Assembly: GCA_019787685.1 (NCBI GenBank)
Contig: JAHNUO010000001.1
Span: forward strand, 930,001-994,000
Direction: 5' to 3'
Length of the DNA: 64,000 nucleotides
From: Chiua virens
Lineage: Eukaryota; Basidiomycota; Agaricomycetes; Boletales; Boletaceae
Below, in pieces: positions 1-11,187 of this stretch. Position 1 is the first letter of the stretch. Every line of letters starts with the position of its first letter. Under the pieces are notes generated by a model. The model worked only from the letters and a program-made list of their open reading frames with translations. It was not told the DNA's origin and did no database searches. A program made the translations under genes and the position numbers.

Positions 1-194
1 TTTCAGACTTGAAGGTATGCAACAAACAGCAGCGGAGTGTGATGTGTTCGTATCATTTTATATATACATAATTGTTTGTCTAAAGTTCTATGTAGACTTT
101 CTCATCTGATACATGTATGTACACGAGTGTATTTGATCCACGATGGCATCTTGACCGTGTTCTCAAATCGGCCCAACTAAACGAGGATGAGAAT

Positions 195-893
195 CTAGCC
201 AACATGCGAGATAGAACACTTACGGTAGTCGTAAACAAAGCGGGTGTGAATAGGGTCCTCTTTCTTGTCCGCCGTGAAGGTGCTGAGTACCACGTGTCGC
301 CTTTCCCCATTTACCGTCCCGAAGCCTCCCGTCTGGTTTCAAGTTGGGCAGAGTAGGTGAGCTTGCGCAACCAATAATGCGGGGAAAGCAATCACCTGTA
401 CCATTCTCCACTGGTGCTTGTTCTTGTCAGGAGAACTCCAGGATTCGGTTACAACGATACCGTTCTCGATGGTGTCCGCAGTCCAATCTTTCTTCAAGAA
501 CTCGTCTGTGATTTCATCGATAGGAACCTTGCTGGCCTTTCTAACCACATGGCCAAAGATTTTGTCCTCCTCCTCACGTTCAGCCCCGTCCAGAGGACGA
601 TCCTCACTTGGGACATTGATGCCTCCAGAAACTTTCTTATCGATATGGATGTGCTCGATGCCGGCTTCATCCGTAGTCATTTTCATGGCGAGAGTAACCT
701 CGAACAAGGTTAAATGCGCGACGGGAGATCCATGACACGCCCTGCAGTTCAAGAACCTCATCGATCTTGTCGCTGAGTTTGTGGTTCTATAATGGAGAGG
801 GATGAGCGAGGACATAACAAAGGACGCGAGGAAGTTGACCATGAGAAATCTGCCACTCATGGCCTTGCTGGTGACCTCGGACGGTACTGCCAT
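195..893 (-). pseudogene. small lipocalin-like fungal protein, one-base frame break
   Basis: Three exons can be read: 893-840, 786-396 and 332-195, with GT-AG introns of 53 and 63 bp and a start in good context (ACCACCATGG). The product would be about 190 residues and contains segments such as SDKIDEVLELQGVSWISRRA, GIEHIHIDKKVSGGI and GFGTVNGERRHVV. From memory it resembles a small basidiomycete family of beta-rich lipocalin-like proteins of unknown function; no signal peptide is obvious. The middle exon is 391 bases long, one base too many: the frame moves between RAFNLVR and VTLAMK, where a CC pair on the plus strand at 698-699 would have to be a single C. The rest is well kept, so a sequencing error or a very recent mutation are both possible. 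It is listed as a pseudogene only because of that break; the family name is tentative. Confidence 0.5.
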
Positions 894-2807
894 GGTGGTA
901 TGGGAGAGAGATGATGTTGGACAAGTTCGGTTCGAACCAGTCTTAAGTACTCTTTCAAAGAACCGGACGCGAGTTCGGTTCTGAGTTTCATGAACGGTCA
1001 TTCATCGGGATTTAACTGAACGCAGATGCCATGGTTACGTTCATATCATCGCTGATTGACTCACCTGTAAGTTATTGGTCAGTGTAGATGACGTTCAGGA
1101 CGCGTTTAGGCCCGTTCGAACGGCGTGTTAAGACATTGTATGGGGAAGAGAAGGATAATATTTTACGTAGCGGCCATCTTTGTATTCGACTGCTCAAGCT
1201 GCTCAGGGCAAGAGTGAGAAGACAACGATCGTATCATTCTCACACAGCCTGGCACCTAAAGCAGTGTTCAAGTCGTGACCCAACGAGACTTTGAATGAAA
1301 TTCTGCTCGCCGTTGACAACGGCTAGAATCTGATCTTGTTACTTCTTTTTCCACGTTATTAATACTTCTAGCTTTCTCGCTCTATTTCTCGGATCAGTGA
1401 CCCGCCAGTCAGGATGTAGTTTCTGTTGACTGTTACTTACCACCCAAGTCATGGCGATGCAGCCGATGCTAATCACGAGTCGCGCGGGTCTGGCGATAGA
1501 TGCAACGGTCCAGCGCCTCCAATAGCTTCTCCCAGTGTCAATAAGCCAGACTTTACCCCAAGCGTCGAGTATTCAGAGTGCTGGACAGCGGGCTTTGGCC
1601 TGAGCAATTGCGAGAACACAGCGCCGTGGCCCGTGGAGTTGTACTCGATGCACTTTGGCACCCGCTGTTCGCACTCCTTTTTGTGATGACTTCGCGCCCC
1701 AAGGCCTCACAAGACGATGTAGTAGAGGATGATCAAGTTGAACATTTCAGTGCGATATTGAAAAGAGTGGGTGTCACTCAGTCGGAGGTTCCCGAGTCTT
1801 GCCAGTGAGTGCACGCTCATCAGTTCAACTTGAAGTTCGGGACTGAGTGCTGAAAATTTGCACCGAGCACTTTTCCCCTTCAAGTTCTCCATTCAAGTTC
1901 GAGTTAACAATCTGATCATGTCCAGCGATCCCGGCGAATCCGAGGCTTCCGTCTACACCGAACCCTTGCAAGTGTGCAGCCGCAGCTCCTGTTGCGGCTC
2001 CTTCAAAGTTCAAACGCTTTGAATCAACTTCCGGTACCAGAAGCGGTTTCGGGGTAGAGGGAGGGTTCGATGTCAGGACACTCCGGGAGCAACCAGTGCC
2101 AGTGCATACGATGCCAGCCTTTGGCACTGGTATCATAGCATGATATTCCACCTACGCCGATGATCAATCCAAACGATGGTCCTCTGGAATTTTGAAGAAG
2201 AAGCATGCTATGCAAATCATGCTTGAAGCACAGAAGAATATCGAGGATATCGAAACATTGGCGTCAAAGAATAGTAAGTCACTTCCGCCCCTTGAAACGA
2301 TTGATCTTACGATCACAGTGTAAATGTGACATGTTGCCTTTCAAGAAGTTGAAATATCGTCATGTCTGTGATTTAATGAGCACCATTCACGTTCCAATAC
2401 TGACTCGGAGTCCGAGTCCAACAAACAGACAAACTTGAAGCGCACATCTGGCCACCCGCCGTGTTACAATACTTTCGGTATGATAGTTCGCCCGCGATTG
2501 GCATGTACACCAAGGACCAGAATCAGCCTCCAATGATTCAGTGAAGTTGGGTGGAGCATCACGATCGTGTTATGCGACGACGACTCCAAGATTATCAAAT
2601 CCTTGACGATGGACACATACTGGTAATTTCGTGCCTCGTGTCAAGGATTTGGTAGTCTGGGACCGACTCATTGGTACTCACTAAATGGCGAGACTTGTTG
2701 ACGCAGCTGAACAACTTCCCCATTTCGAGCAACTTGATTATTTCATGTTGCCACACCAAAGGGTATGTGACACATACAGCTACTAGTACACGATAAAACT
2801 TTTAAAC
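894..2807. other. gene-poor stretch with possible gene remnants
   Basis: No complete gene is recognised in these 1.9 kb. Short coding-like stretches occur on the plus strand around 1921-2280. One has an ATG at 1918-1920, a possible GT-AG intron and a lysine-rich helical end (EAQKNIEDIETLASKN), but no join gives a family I know. It may hold a small orphan gene or the decayed remains of one, plus the 5' flank of the minus-strand gene at 195-893. Confidence 0.3.
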
Positions 2808-4903
2808 TTACAAGCTATAGACGAACCATGCACTACGATCTCCAAGTCCCTCAGGTTCCTCATCCCTCGTCATTGTCTCCCTTTTCTTCGCCTTCAAGCG
2901 ATTCTGTTGCCGCAGGTACACCAGATTGGCCACGCAAAGGATCAACATACCGCCGGACATGGCGATATACATGATCGTCGCTGTGGTGTAATTCGGACCG
3001 GAGGAGAGGAACCCAATGACCCACGTGGAGAGGATCCCACCGAGTTGGGTCATGATGAAATACCAGGCAATGGCGGTTGCACGGCGGGTGTGCGGCGCGC
3101 TGTTGTTCACCGTCCACGCCATCATGGGTGGCGCGAAGCCAAATGCGCCAGTGACCATCAAGCAAACGGAGCCATAACGGACGTGATTCGAAGCTGCTTG
3201 CTGTTCGTGTATGACATTCAGACGATCACGTTGAATTTGTCTATGGGGGTCTCCAACGTACCATAAAACATGGCGAAACCGACCGTTTGCAAAAGAGCAA
3301 AGAATATGGCATTGTATCCACGGCAATGGTATCGATCCGATATGACGGCAGAAATGACGCAAACTGTGAATGATATCAGTGGACGTCGCGGTTCATCGTT
3401 GAGGTGCTACGCACAGACAAAGGTAATCGCGTACGGAGGAACACTCATGAGCTGGGCTTCATTTCCCGAATATCCGAGGCTAGCGACGATCGACGGTTCA
3501 AAGCTACCCCATCGAAGGATATCAACTTCGGAAAGCGACACAAGCAGAGTGCACGCACAAACCCATACCAAATACTGTCGTCCCTGTTGAAACATCGTCA
3601 ACAAGACATTAGCCGAGAAGGGCACGAGTATTACCGCTGAGGAAGGAGGCAACGCCAACCATCCACAAATGAGGAGATTTGGCAGCTCTAACGACTTCGA
3701 CCCAGCGAAAGTTGTCCTTGATACCGTCCTCTGACACAGAACCAGCACGTTTCAGGGTTGAAATAACATATGCTCGTTCCTTTTCCGTCAAGAAACGCGC
3801 GCGTGCGGGGGAGCGAGGAAGAAGGAAAAAGGCTGCCAAACCAAAGGCGATGCTAATTATACCATCCTGTCAAAACCGATGAGCGTCGTCTAACCAAGCC
3901 ATCACAACGCACGATGATAAATATCCATGCCCATCCCGGTCTGTTGCTTACCCCACCCATATTCTCGATGGCAGCCGACAACAAACCGGTGAAAGCACCG
4001 GCTAACGATGCTAATGCATAGAAGGCTCCGATACTAAGAGGAATGTCAGATGACATACTGCGATAATGATGTCGTCATACCGCGTTTGTAGCATGTCGCG
4101 TGGGTAGAAAAAAGATACGTAGAGAGTGAGTACAGGAACAATACCGCCTAATCCAATGAGATAAATGGTGAGATTGAAGTACCAGAATATCCGAACCTTC
4201 AGCCAACCCTAGGAAAACCCGGCATATCAACAACCCAGAGTAATTGGTGACGAAACCTTGAATTTGTATGAGTAAACGTCTGATGTCTAGGCGGTGATGA
4301 TCACTTACCTTGCGAGGCAGAAGTCAGGCCCCACAATGTGCACATAACAGGGAGCAAAATATCAGGTCCTACATGCTGGGATCGAAAGTTATCATTGATG
4401 TATTATAAGCGATGTTGTTATGTACCTTTACGAGCCAGGCAGCTGGAAGTTCAGCGGCGATGTATAGTCTAGTGCATAATGAGCCGAGGGCAGGCACTAC
4501 AATTACTCGCAGCTGCGAACGCACACAAAGAATACAGTCAGAGCCATGGTATACTACGAAGTCGATATATCAGTCGGGAAGCGAGTTATCCCAAAGGCTG
4601 CGCACCTGATAGTTTGAGATGCCCAGTGATTCCTGCAGACCAACCACTCGTGCATTGGCGATGTTGCCCTTGTCCTATAAACTATGTCAATTTGGGTACA
4701 TCGAACATCGGGTTCAAAGAAACGTACGAGCCCAGCAAACAAGAAGAAGAAAACACATAATGGAATAACCCATCTATCAACTTTCCTCCAGACAGAAGTG
4801 GTGTCCAGTGGAGGATGCTCGGCTTGTGGTAATTCCTTGAGCCCCCGAGGTTGTCCGGCTCGTGTGAAGTGGAGGACCAAAGGGATACATCAGGTTCGAC
4901 CAT
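2808..4903 (-). CDS. MFS permease, Dal5/Tna1-like (anion:cation symporter family)
   Basis: A major facilitator transporter of the plasma membrane. It belongs with fungal allantoate/nicotinate/vitamin permeases of the ACS family; the substrate cannot be told. The gene has about ten short introns. The start is ATG at 4901-4903 (MVEPD), followed by a 53-bp intron that restores the frame into the membrane-proximal segment VWRKVDRW. Family landmarks in order: FFLFAGLDKGNIANARVVGL (TM1 and the D-x-x-N-I-x-N-A motif), VGPDILLPVMCTLWG, NYSGLLICRVFLGLAEG, a large loop SPARARFLTEKERAYVI, SIVASLGYSGNEAQLMSVPPYA, HVRYGSVCLMVTGAFG, and a charged tail ending in GDRSAWFVYSL. All joins keep frame with GT-AG borders, so it looks functional. 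Gene neighbours give no hint of the substrate. Confidence 0.85.
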
Positions 4904-6037
4904 TGTGAAAGTGAGTGAGAAAAATGCGTCGAGTGTAACATATATGTAGGGATAGTCATAACGAGAAGTTGGCTAATTACTCACGAAATGCAGCGTCGTA
5001 ATCAGGAATCTTTGGGCGATTAAACGGTCCGGGTCAAATAGTGTGGAAACGTCTCAGTTAGATGTAGCTCACATGATACGATGGACGGAGGAACGATCAT
5101 TTTCCTTGTCTTGATTTATGAGTGCCAGTTATGTACTAATGGGCGTATATGAAGATGAAGACGCGGCGTGATGGGGAGATTCATTTTGCTTCGCTTCCGT
5201 TGTAAGGGCAAGGTCCGCGGCGACTTCAAATATTTCGACAAGATCCGAATACAGCTTCTCAACAGTGATAGGCGCACGAGGGGAAGACATATACGTACTT
5301 ACCTGTGTGGGAAGGTGTAGCAGCGACTAACCAAAGACGTCCCGGACCGCAAGTAGGTTTAGAAAGCAAAATGTTGCTGCGCAGTATGAATGCGGACTAG
5401 TACGTTGTGAAGGAAAGACGAGGGACAGTAAATTGAAGCCGTCATCAATCGCCCTTGGCGAGCACTATGGGTACTACCAACTGAGGAACGATATCGTGAT
5501 TCAGCGAGATTGGCCGGTCGGACTGTTTTGCCTATGTGGTTATGCCGAGTGAAATAGTCAATGCGGAGAAACGCGGGCTAGTGCGCTGGTTTCGAAGACA
5601 TGGAAGCTCGATTCGCGAAGCTCGACCGTAGTCACGAGAAAGAGGTTGCGAAGATGGAACCCATCCACTGCGAGTAGCGATATCAACTCCTAGCTCCTCG
5701 GGAGTAAAAATGATAAATCAGCTAGATGGACGTGTATGGGAAGTATGTTCCATTCTGAGTGTCGTGACAGTTTGAAATTACCAACAACGCTCGCGAACGA
5801 AGAAGATCCAAAGTGGTGTAACTGACTTGGCTGCACGATCCAACTGTGAGATGTGAGATGTATATGCGCAAGATTTCCAAAGAAAACACGTAGAGGTTAC
5901 AGCAGTATCGCAGGGCGTGTCCATCAGTTGATGTCTCCCGACTTCACGAGACGCCTGTCAAGTAGTACGCGTGGAGCTGAGATTGTCGCTATGTAGTGAT
6001 TGGAGACAGGTGGAAATGGAATGCAATAAGAGCTGCT
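4904..6037. other. intergenic region, no gene seen
   Basis: About 1.1 kb between the start of the permease and the end of the mL46 gene. No open frame of note, no recognisable RNA gene and no repeat was seen. It must contain the promoter of the permease and the 3' end of the mL46 transcript. Confidence 0.4.
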
Positions 6038-6922
6038 TTAGAAATCCGAAAGCATATCTTTTATACCCAGCCAATAGTGTTCGTCTGTCCGCTTGCCGAT
6101 CTCTCCTTTAGTTAACCACGCAAAATCTTGGTATCGATCTGGGTTGGGGCGAACCTGTCCTGCGAGAATATGGGCTTTGTAAAGGAAAACAACGTCCTGG
6201 AAAGTATTCAGCACATTAGTTTCACAACGATGTCGGAGCTCACGTCTTCGGCGCTTTGTTTAGGCGGGTGATAGACACCGATCGGATTCCGGCTTACTAT
6301 CCAGGTGTCCATATGCCGTCCACAGTCTGCATCGAGTCTTCTGTGCGCAGCCTAGAAATTCTGTCTGAACGAAACCAACGGGAAACACTAGAATGACGCG
6401 CACCACATGCAAAAATTCGCCCTTTTGAACATCACCCTGCGGAAGTCGCCATACGTTTTTGCCGTTCTCGCGTGTCTCGAGCAAGAGATAAAGATTACGC
6501 TGACCTCTCCTGTTGAGGTTTTTGAAGTCGGTCTCGTCTGCCTCGTGGGCACGTGGCATAGACTCGTCTACTTCGTCCTTCATGGCAATTTCCATGAGTT
6601 CGGTTGCTTCGACCCGTTCCTCAGAGGAGTCCAAGCCAAACGGGGCGCCAAATGAGCTGCGTTCGCGTCGACGCTCCTCGATGTTAAACCGTGTCTCGAG
6701 GGGGGAGCCTTGCTTGAAGTAAAACTCGGTCGGGAAGGGGTTGCGCAAGGCGCGGTGTATACGAGCTTGGTAGGCATAAAAGGTTTTTTCAAAGGGTGTT
6801 GGGGTGGGTGTGAGGAGTGGAGAACGGTTGAGGATGACGGCGGTGTGCAAGTTCGGGCGTATGCGTGCGCTGGGCGTGGCCTCTGTGGCAAACGCACGTC
6901 TGCAAAGTTGGCGGGGCAACAT
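6038..6922 (-). CDS. mitochondrial large-subunit ribosomal protein mL46
   Basis: Three exons (6922-6404, 6351-6244, 6196-6038) give 261 codons with standard GT-AG introns of 52 and 47 bp. The N-terminus MLPRQLCRRAFATEATPSAR is a typical basic, Ser/Arg-rich mitochondrial presequence. The body holds the mL46 signature: an N-terminal region with RPNLHTAVILNRSPLL, then the Nudix-like fold with NVWRLPQGDVQKGEFLHVAA, the MDTWIVSRNPIGVYHPP stretch and the end GEIGKRTDEHYWLGIKDML. mL46 (yeast Mrpl17) is a structural protein of the mitochondrial ribosome; its Nudix fold is not expected to be catalytic. The start codon lies only 54 bp from that of the V-ATPase subunit H gene on the other strand. Confidence 0.9.
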
Positions 6923-6976
6923 GGTCTCGTACAAAGGCCCGTGAGAAATTTGGATCTGGTACTTTGTCGACAAGCC
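6923..6976. promoter_or_regulatory. very short divergent promoter, mL46 / V-ATPase subunit H
   Basis: Only 54 bp separate the two ATG codons. No TATA box is visible. Transcription of at least one gene must start inside the other gene's 5' part, unless a more distal start codon is used. Confidence 0.55.
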
Positions 6977-8738
6977 ATGTCGGTCTCGCTCGTGTCCAAT
7001 CTCTACCTCGACGAGAACTCGACAAAGATCAGGTCAAAACTCGTCCCATGGGAGGTGCGCGCGTCTTTAATCTCCCCTTCTTGGCTGACCTCAATGCCAG
7101 GGTTACCAGCGTGCCGAGCTCGTCACCTCCGAGGAGCTTGCTCTCATCAAGAAGGTAGACAGACAACCCAGGGCGAAGATGGAATCCATCCTCGTCTCTG
7201 ACGGCCAGATATATGCTCTCCTTTATCTCCGCTTGCTCAAGAAGCTTCAGAGGGTCGATACCATGCAATGTCTCCTCGTCTTGATCGCCGACGCGCTCTT
7301 AGGTGTGTCGTACTGCTTGTGTCTTTGGATCGTACCCAATTTAACGCCCAGATCATGATGAACGGATACCCCTCTTCACCAGAGCTGTGCAGTCGGATCC
7401 CGATTTGCCCTACTTGCCTCTCCTCAGGTAATGTTCCTCCTTGTCGCTCAACGAGGAGACACTCATGCGGCATCCAGGACACTAGAGGCTCAAGACGATT
7501 TTGTGCAGCTCAAGTCTGCGCAGATTCTCACAATTCTTCTCAGCTCCGAGTCTACACCACTTCAACATCAGCATTTGCAGCCTTTCTTGAAGGTCCTCGC
7601 GGCCCTCGTCCAGGGCCAATCGTCAAACAAGCGTGAAGTGGCGGTCCAATGCCTTGAGGCCTTGTTGGCACGTCCAGATTCCCGTAGAGCAGTCTGGGGC
7701 ATTCCGGGCATCGTTGCGGGGTTTGTGGAGTTACATCAACCATGGCCTCATGACATAATTCTGCTACAGACTGGTAGAGATCCTTCGGCATAAACCGAGC
7801 CCTCAGATGAGCTATCAGGTCATATTCTGCTTGTGGCTCTTGACGTTCGAACAAGACGTCGCTGCGCAGATTAACAAGTGGGTGGACAGCTTGGCCATTT
7901 GTTCTGGCGATGACCGATCTTACCCACAGCAAGTTTGACATTGTACCATTGCTGATCTCGGTTGCTCAGACGGCAGCCAAAGAAAAGGTCATCCGTGTAA
8001 TTATCGCTACATTCCGGGTACGCGCCCTTCCTTTGGATGTATTCTAGCCTCATGCATCCCTACTACCAGAACCTGATCACGAAAGCTCCTTCTGTCAACT
8101 TTCCAGCCATGTTGGTTGCGCAATTACTTCCATTCTCCAAGAACCTTTGCGCTCGTAAATTCTCCGACGAGGACATTCTAGAAGATGTTCAATTTGTGCG
8201 AGACGAACTGGAACACAATTTCGAGAGCTTAACGTAAGGACCGAGATGATGCATCAATTGGTATGTTCCTGACACCGATCCAGGACCTATGACGAGTACG
8301 TCTCTGAGCTGGCATCCGGTCATCTATCCTGGACGCCTGTTCACGAATCGGACGAATTTTGGCGGGAAAACGCGTCCAAGCTGAACGAGAAGGATTACGA
8401 ACAACTCAAGTCGGTTCTATTTCACACTCGGTACCTGATTAGGGACTGACGAGCTTCCTGTTAGGATCCTGATCGGCCTATTGAACACCGAGGATCCCCT
8501 TGTACTCGCAGTCGCAGTGCACGATCTTGGCCAATATGTCAAACACTGCGAACGAGGGAAGAAGTAAGTCAACACTCTTTCAGCTCCGTCCCATTAGACC
8601 GACGTTTGTAGGGCCATCACAGACCTAGGTGCCAAAGCACGCGCGATGGAACTCATGAAACACCCGAACCAAAAAGTGCGCTACTGCGCACTTGTCACCG
8701 TCCAACACCTTGTCAGTCACTCGTGGACCACTGTCTAA
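6977..8738 (+). CDS. VMA13: V-type proton ATPase subunit H
   Basis: Subunit H of the V1 sector, which activates the assembled vacuolar proton pump and silences free V1. About nine exons join by short GT-AG introns from ATG at 6977 to TAA at 8736-8738. Recognisable parts are MSVSLVSNLYLDENSTKIRS, KLVPWEGYQRAELVTSEELA and IPLFTRAVQSDPDLPYLPLL, ARM/HEAT-like helices (LQPFLKVLAALVQGQSSNKR), the typical C-terminal domain with SWTPVHESDEFWRENASKLNE, ILIGLLNTEDPLVLAVAVHD and LGQYVKHCERGKK, and the closing helix KVRYCALVTVQHLVSHSW. Length and order agree with fungal Vma13. Its 3' end faces that of TRAPPC13, 91 bp away. Confidence 0.9.
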
Positions 8739-8829
8739 CGGACGGACCCCAATACGCCAAGTCACTGCTAAATCAGGATGATGGGTAGCGTACAACATTG
8801 CGTAGAATGAGTGACAACGATGGTGCATG

Positions 8830-10986
8830 TCATGGTTGAATCCACATCTCCGCGATGACATCCAATTCTTTCAACGCGCGGGGTTCTTTGGCAGTAGTAA
8901 ATGTACCTAGTTCTATGTCTTTGTCTGAGAGATAATCAGCCGATGAGGGATGAGCCGGAGACCTCCGACGCAGACAAAGCCCGTGCGAACGGGCAAAAAG
9001 GTGAGTTCACAAGTTTGGTTGCCTTCGACGCGAACCAGTGTCACTTCCCAGGTAGGTCTACGTCAGAATGTGCGAGATGGATGGGATCCAACGGGATCGT
9101 GGATGGACCGACAAACGCGCATCCAGCGAGCTTTGCGTTCCTGGTTTCGTCCAGTGTCTCGAAATAAGGTGGCGGCAGCGATAACAATGGATCATTGCCA
9201 GCAACCAGTTTCTGGGGCGACGTCACGAGCGTTGGTTCGCCCGTGGACGCCTGCGTCGGGGTCGTCTGAGTAGACGCGTGCGGCGAAACACGGGAGGGTG
9301 ACGGACTGCTCCCCTGCCGGTGTCTCTGACGCGCTCTGAGGGGCGACCCGCCGAGAGACGAGGTGCTGTACGACAAATCGAACTCGGCGACGCTGGTCTC
9401 GTGGGATCGTCGCGGCGACGCTCAGACGCAACCCGAGCGTAAAGGGTTTGCCCACCCGAACCGGGTCCTCGGGGCGCGTGACGATGACAAGGTCGACGTC
9501 CAGAGCTGGTCCGGGTTCGGGAATGACGAGTGATTGTGGTTGCATACCGGGTGCTGGGACTGAGGGTGAAGGGACTGGGGACAAGAGACGCTGAACGGGA
9601 GTTGGGGGTCGGGAGCGGAAAGGCGAGCTGGATCTGAAGGTGCCAGGGGGCGGTGAACTCGGCCGAGAAGCTGGGAGCTGGGGAGAGCGAGGTCGGGATG
9701 GGGTGGAAGGGGTGCCTTGTGGTGCGCGTTGGAGGTAAGGGGGGATAGCGCTCGGAGGTTGTGAAGATACCGGTGGGGGTGGTTGTTGTGGACCTGGGAT
9801 TCTACGCGAGAGCATCTGTGGGCGCATACAGTCAGCGTGTACGTGAATATCATGAGCATCCATATCGACAGACACGGAAGCGAAGGGGGGTAATGGCACT
9901 CACAGACGTTAACAGACGTCCTGGCTCTCCAAATTTGGAGCGCCATGCGATATCGAGTCGACCAAGGGGAATCACTGCCCCGGGTGGATGAGTTACCGGA
10001 AAGGTCGGTATATTGGTGGGGGTGAGAATGTATATGTATTGTCGAATGGCCTGGGGCTGCATGAGCGCCATCGAACCGGAAAATAACTCCTGCAGGACTG
10101 GCGTCCCGTCGTCCGAGCACTCAGCGCTGGGAAGTCGGTTGGCATCCAGTGCTTGCCAGCCTTCTGCGCATTCGAATTCCATTCGGTCGAACCACATAGT
10201 TTCTTGTGTCATATTTTGGATGTGAACTTCGAGGAACACTTTCTCCCGTTCGAGGGGGTGGAGGAAAGCAGAAGGGGATTTCGGCGCGTGGACTTTGGTC
10301 TTGACGGACAGTGGATTGGTAACCTGTCCCCAATGTTGTGAAATCCGAGTACAGAAAAAAAGAAGGACCCACTGAAAACTTGTAGAACTTCCGAAAGCTC
10401 TGTAAACTCGGGTCGTCCGAGCCTTCGACCGGACCTGGTGCGTGAGGATATCCAGGCGGAAGCCGATAGGTGACCGTACACGCCAGGACGTGTTGACCAA
10501 GCTCCTTCACTTCGTGGTGCACGACATGTTCGAGCCCGTCGCCAGCTGGAAGCGTACATCCCGCTCCGCCGAGCTCGCATAGTAGAAACTTGGAGCTCGC
10601 GGTTTGCATCTCGAGGCGCACATGGACGCCTTGTACTGCTGCGTGTGTTTCGTTGTTGATAGAGAAGCAGCAGGAGAATGTCTCTCCAAGTTGGATGGCG
10701 CCAAATGCAGTCGGGAGAGTGAGAAATTCGGAGACATGTGTGAGATCGCGTAGGGTCTTGGGATGACCAGGGAGTGGAGTCGTTCCCTGAAGAGAAAGGA
10801 TCGATGCGGTAGAGTGGGCGGAGAAAGAGGAAGAGCTAGAATAAAAGGGTTCCCAAGCAGCCGCGAGTCCGGGTCGCTATACACGATGGTTGTTATTTGG
10901 GGCGATCGCAGCTGAAGTCAGATACGCACAGCTACGCGTATCACCTTTACTGAAAAGAGATGGCCTTGTCCATCACCACTCGTCAT
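8830..10986 (-). CDS. TRAPP complex subunit 13 homologue (TRAPPC13, DUF974)
   Basis: Member of the TRAPPC13 family, a subunit of TRAPP tethering complexes in Golgi and vesicle traffic. The first exon reads MTSGDGQGHLFSVK from ATG at 10984-10986. Then come RPGLAAAWEPFYS, LPTAFGAIQLGETFSCCFSI, VHVRLEMQTASSKFLLCEL, the conserved KFYKFSVTNPLSVKTKV, VFLEVHIQNMTQETMWFDRM and the GRLDIAWRSKFGEPGRL segment. A proline- and serine-rich insert (about 9540-9800) precedes the C-terminal beta-domain with FTLGLRLSV and LTFLPVRTGFV. The last exon ends ALKELDVIAEMWIQP*. Two joins in the C-terminal third (near 8925-8990 and 9045-9105) need introns of only about 35-38 bp or have a one-base problem, so the exact C-terminal sequence is not settled. 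Confidence 0.82.
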
Positions 10987-11187
10987 GGTCAACGCGGCTT
11001 GCTAGAATATGTGATAAGACGACAATATCCCGCAGAGTGATTATCAATAATCGACAACTTCGTATCCACCGTTGGAGAAGCGTTGTTTGTCATTGTTATA
11101 TTCCAAAGCCCCGCCTCCCAAATTTGTCGATAGTGTGTAATAAGTACGTGAATGCGGTATGCATATGACTGTTTTTATGCTCTCGTG

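Noticed and set aside
6352..6403. Possible GC-AG intron or frame shift in mL46
   Set aside because: Re-reading the minus strand (GCTGCGCACAGAAGACTC) shows that an ordinary GT-AG intron 6403-6352 joins FLHV to AAHRRLDADCG in phase 0.
8953..8990. Ending TRAPPC13 at the in-frame stop after GGLRLIPHRLIISQ
   Set aside because: The downstream stretch DKDIELG...ELDVIAEMWIQP* is a better family ending, so the gene is extended to 8830, with the join left open.
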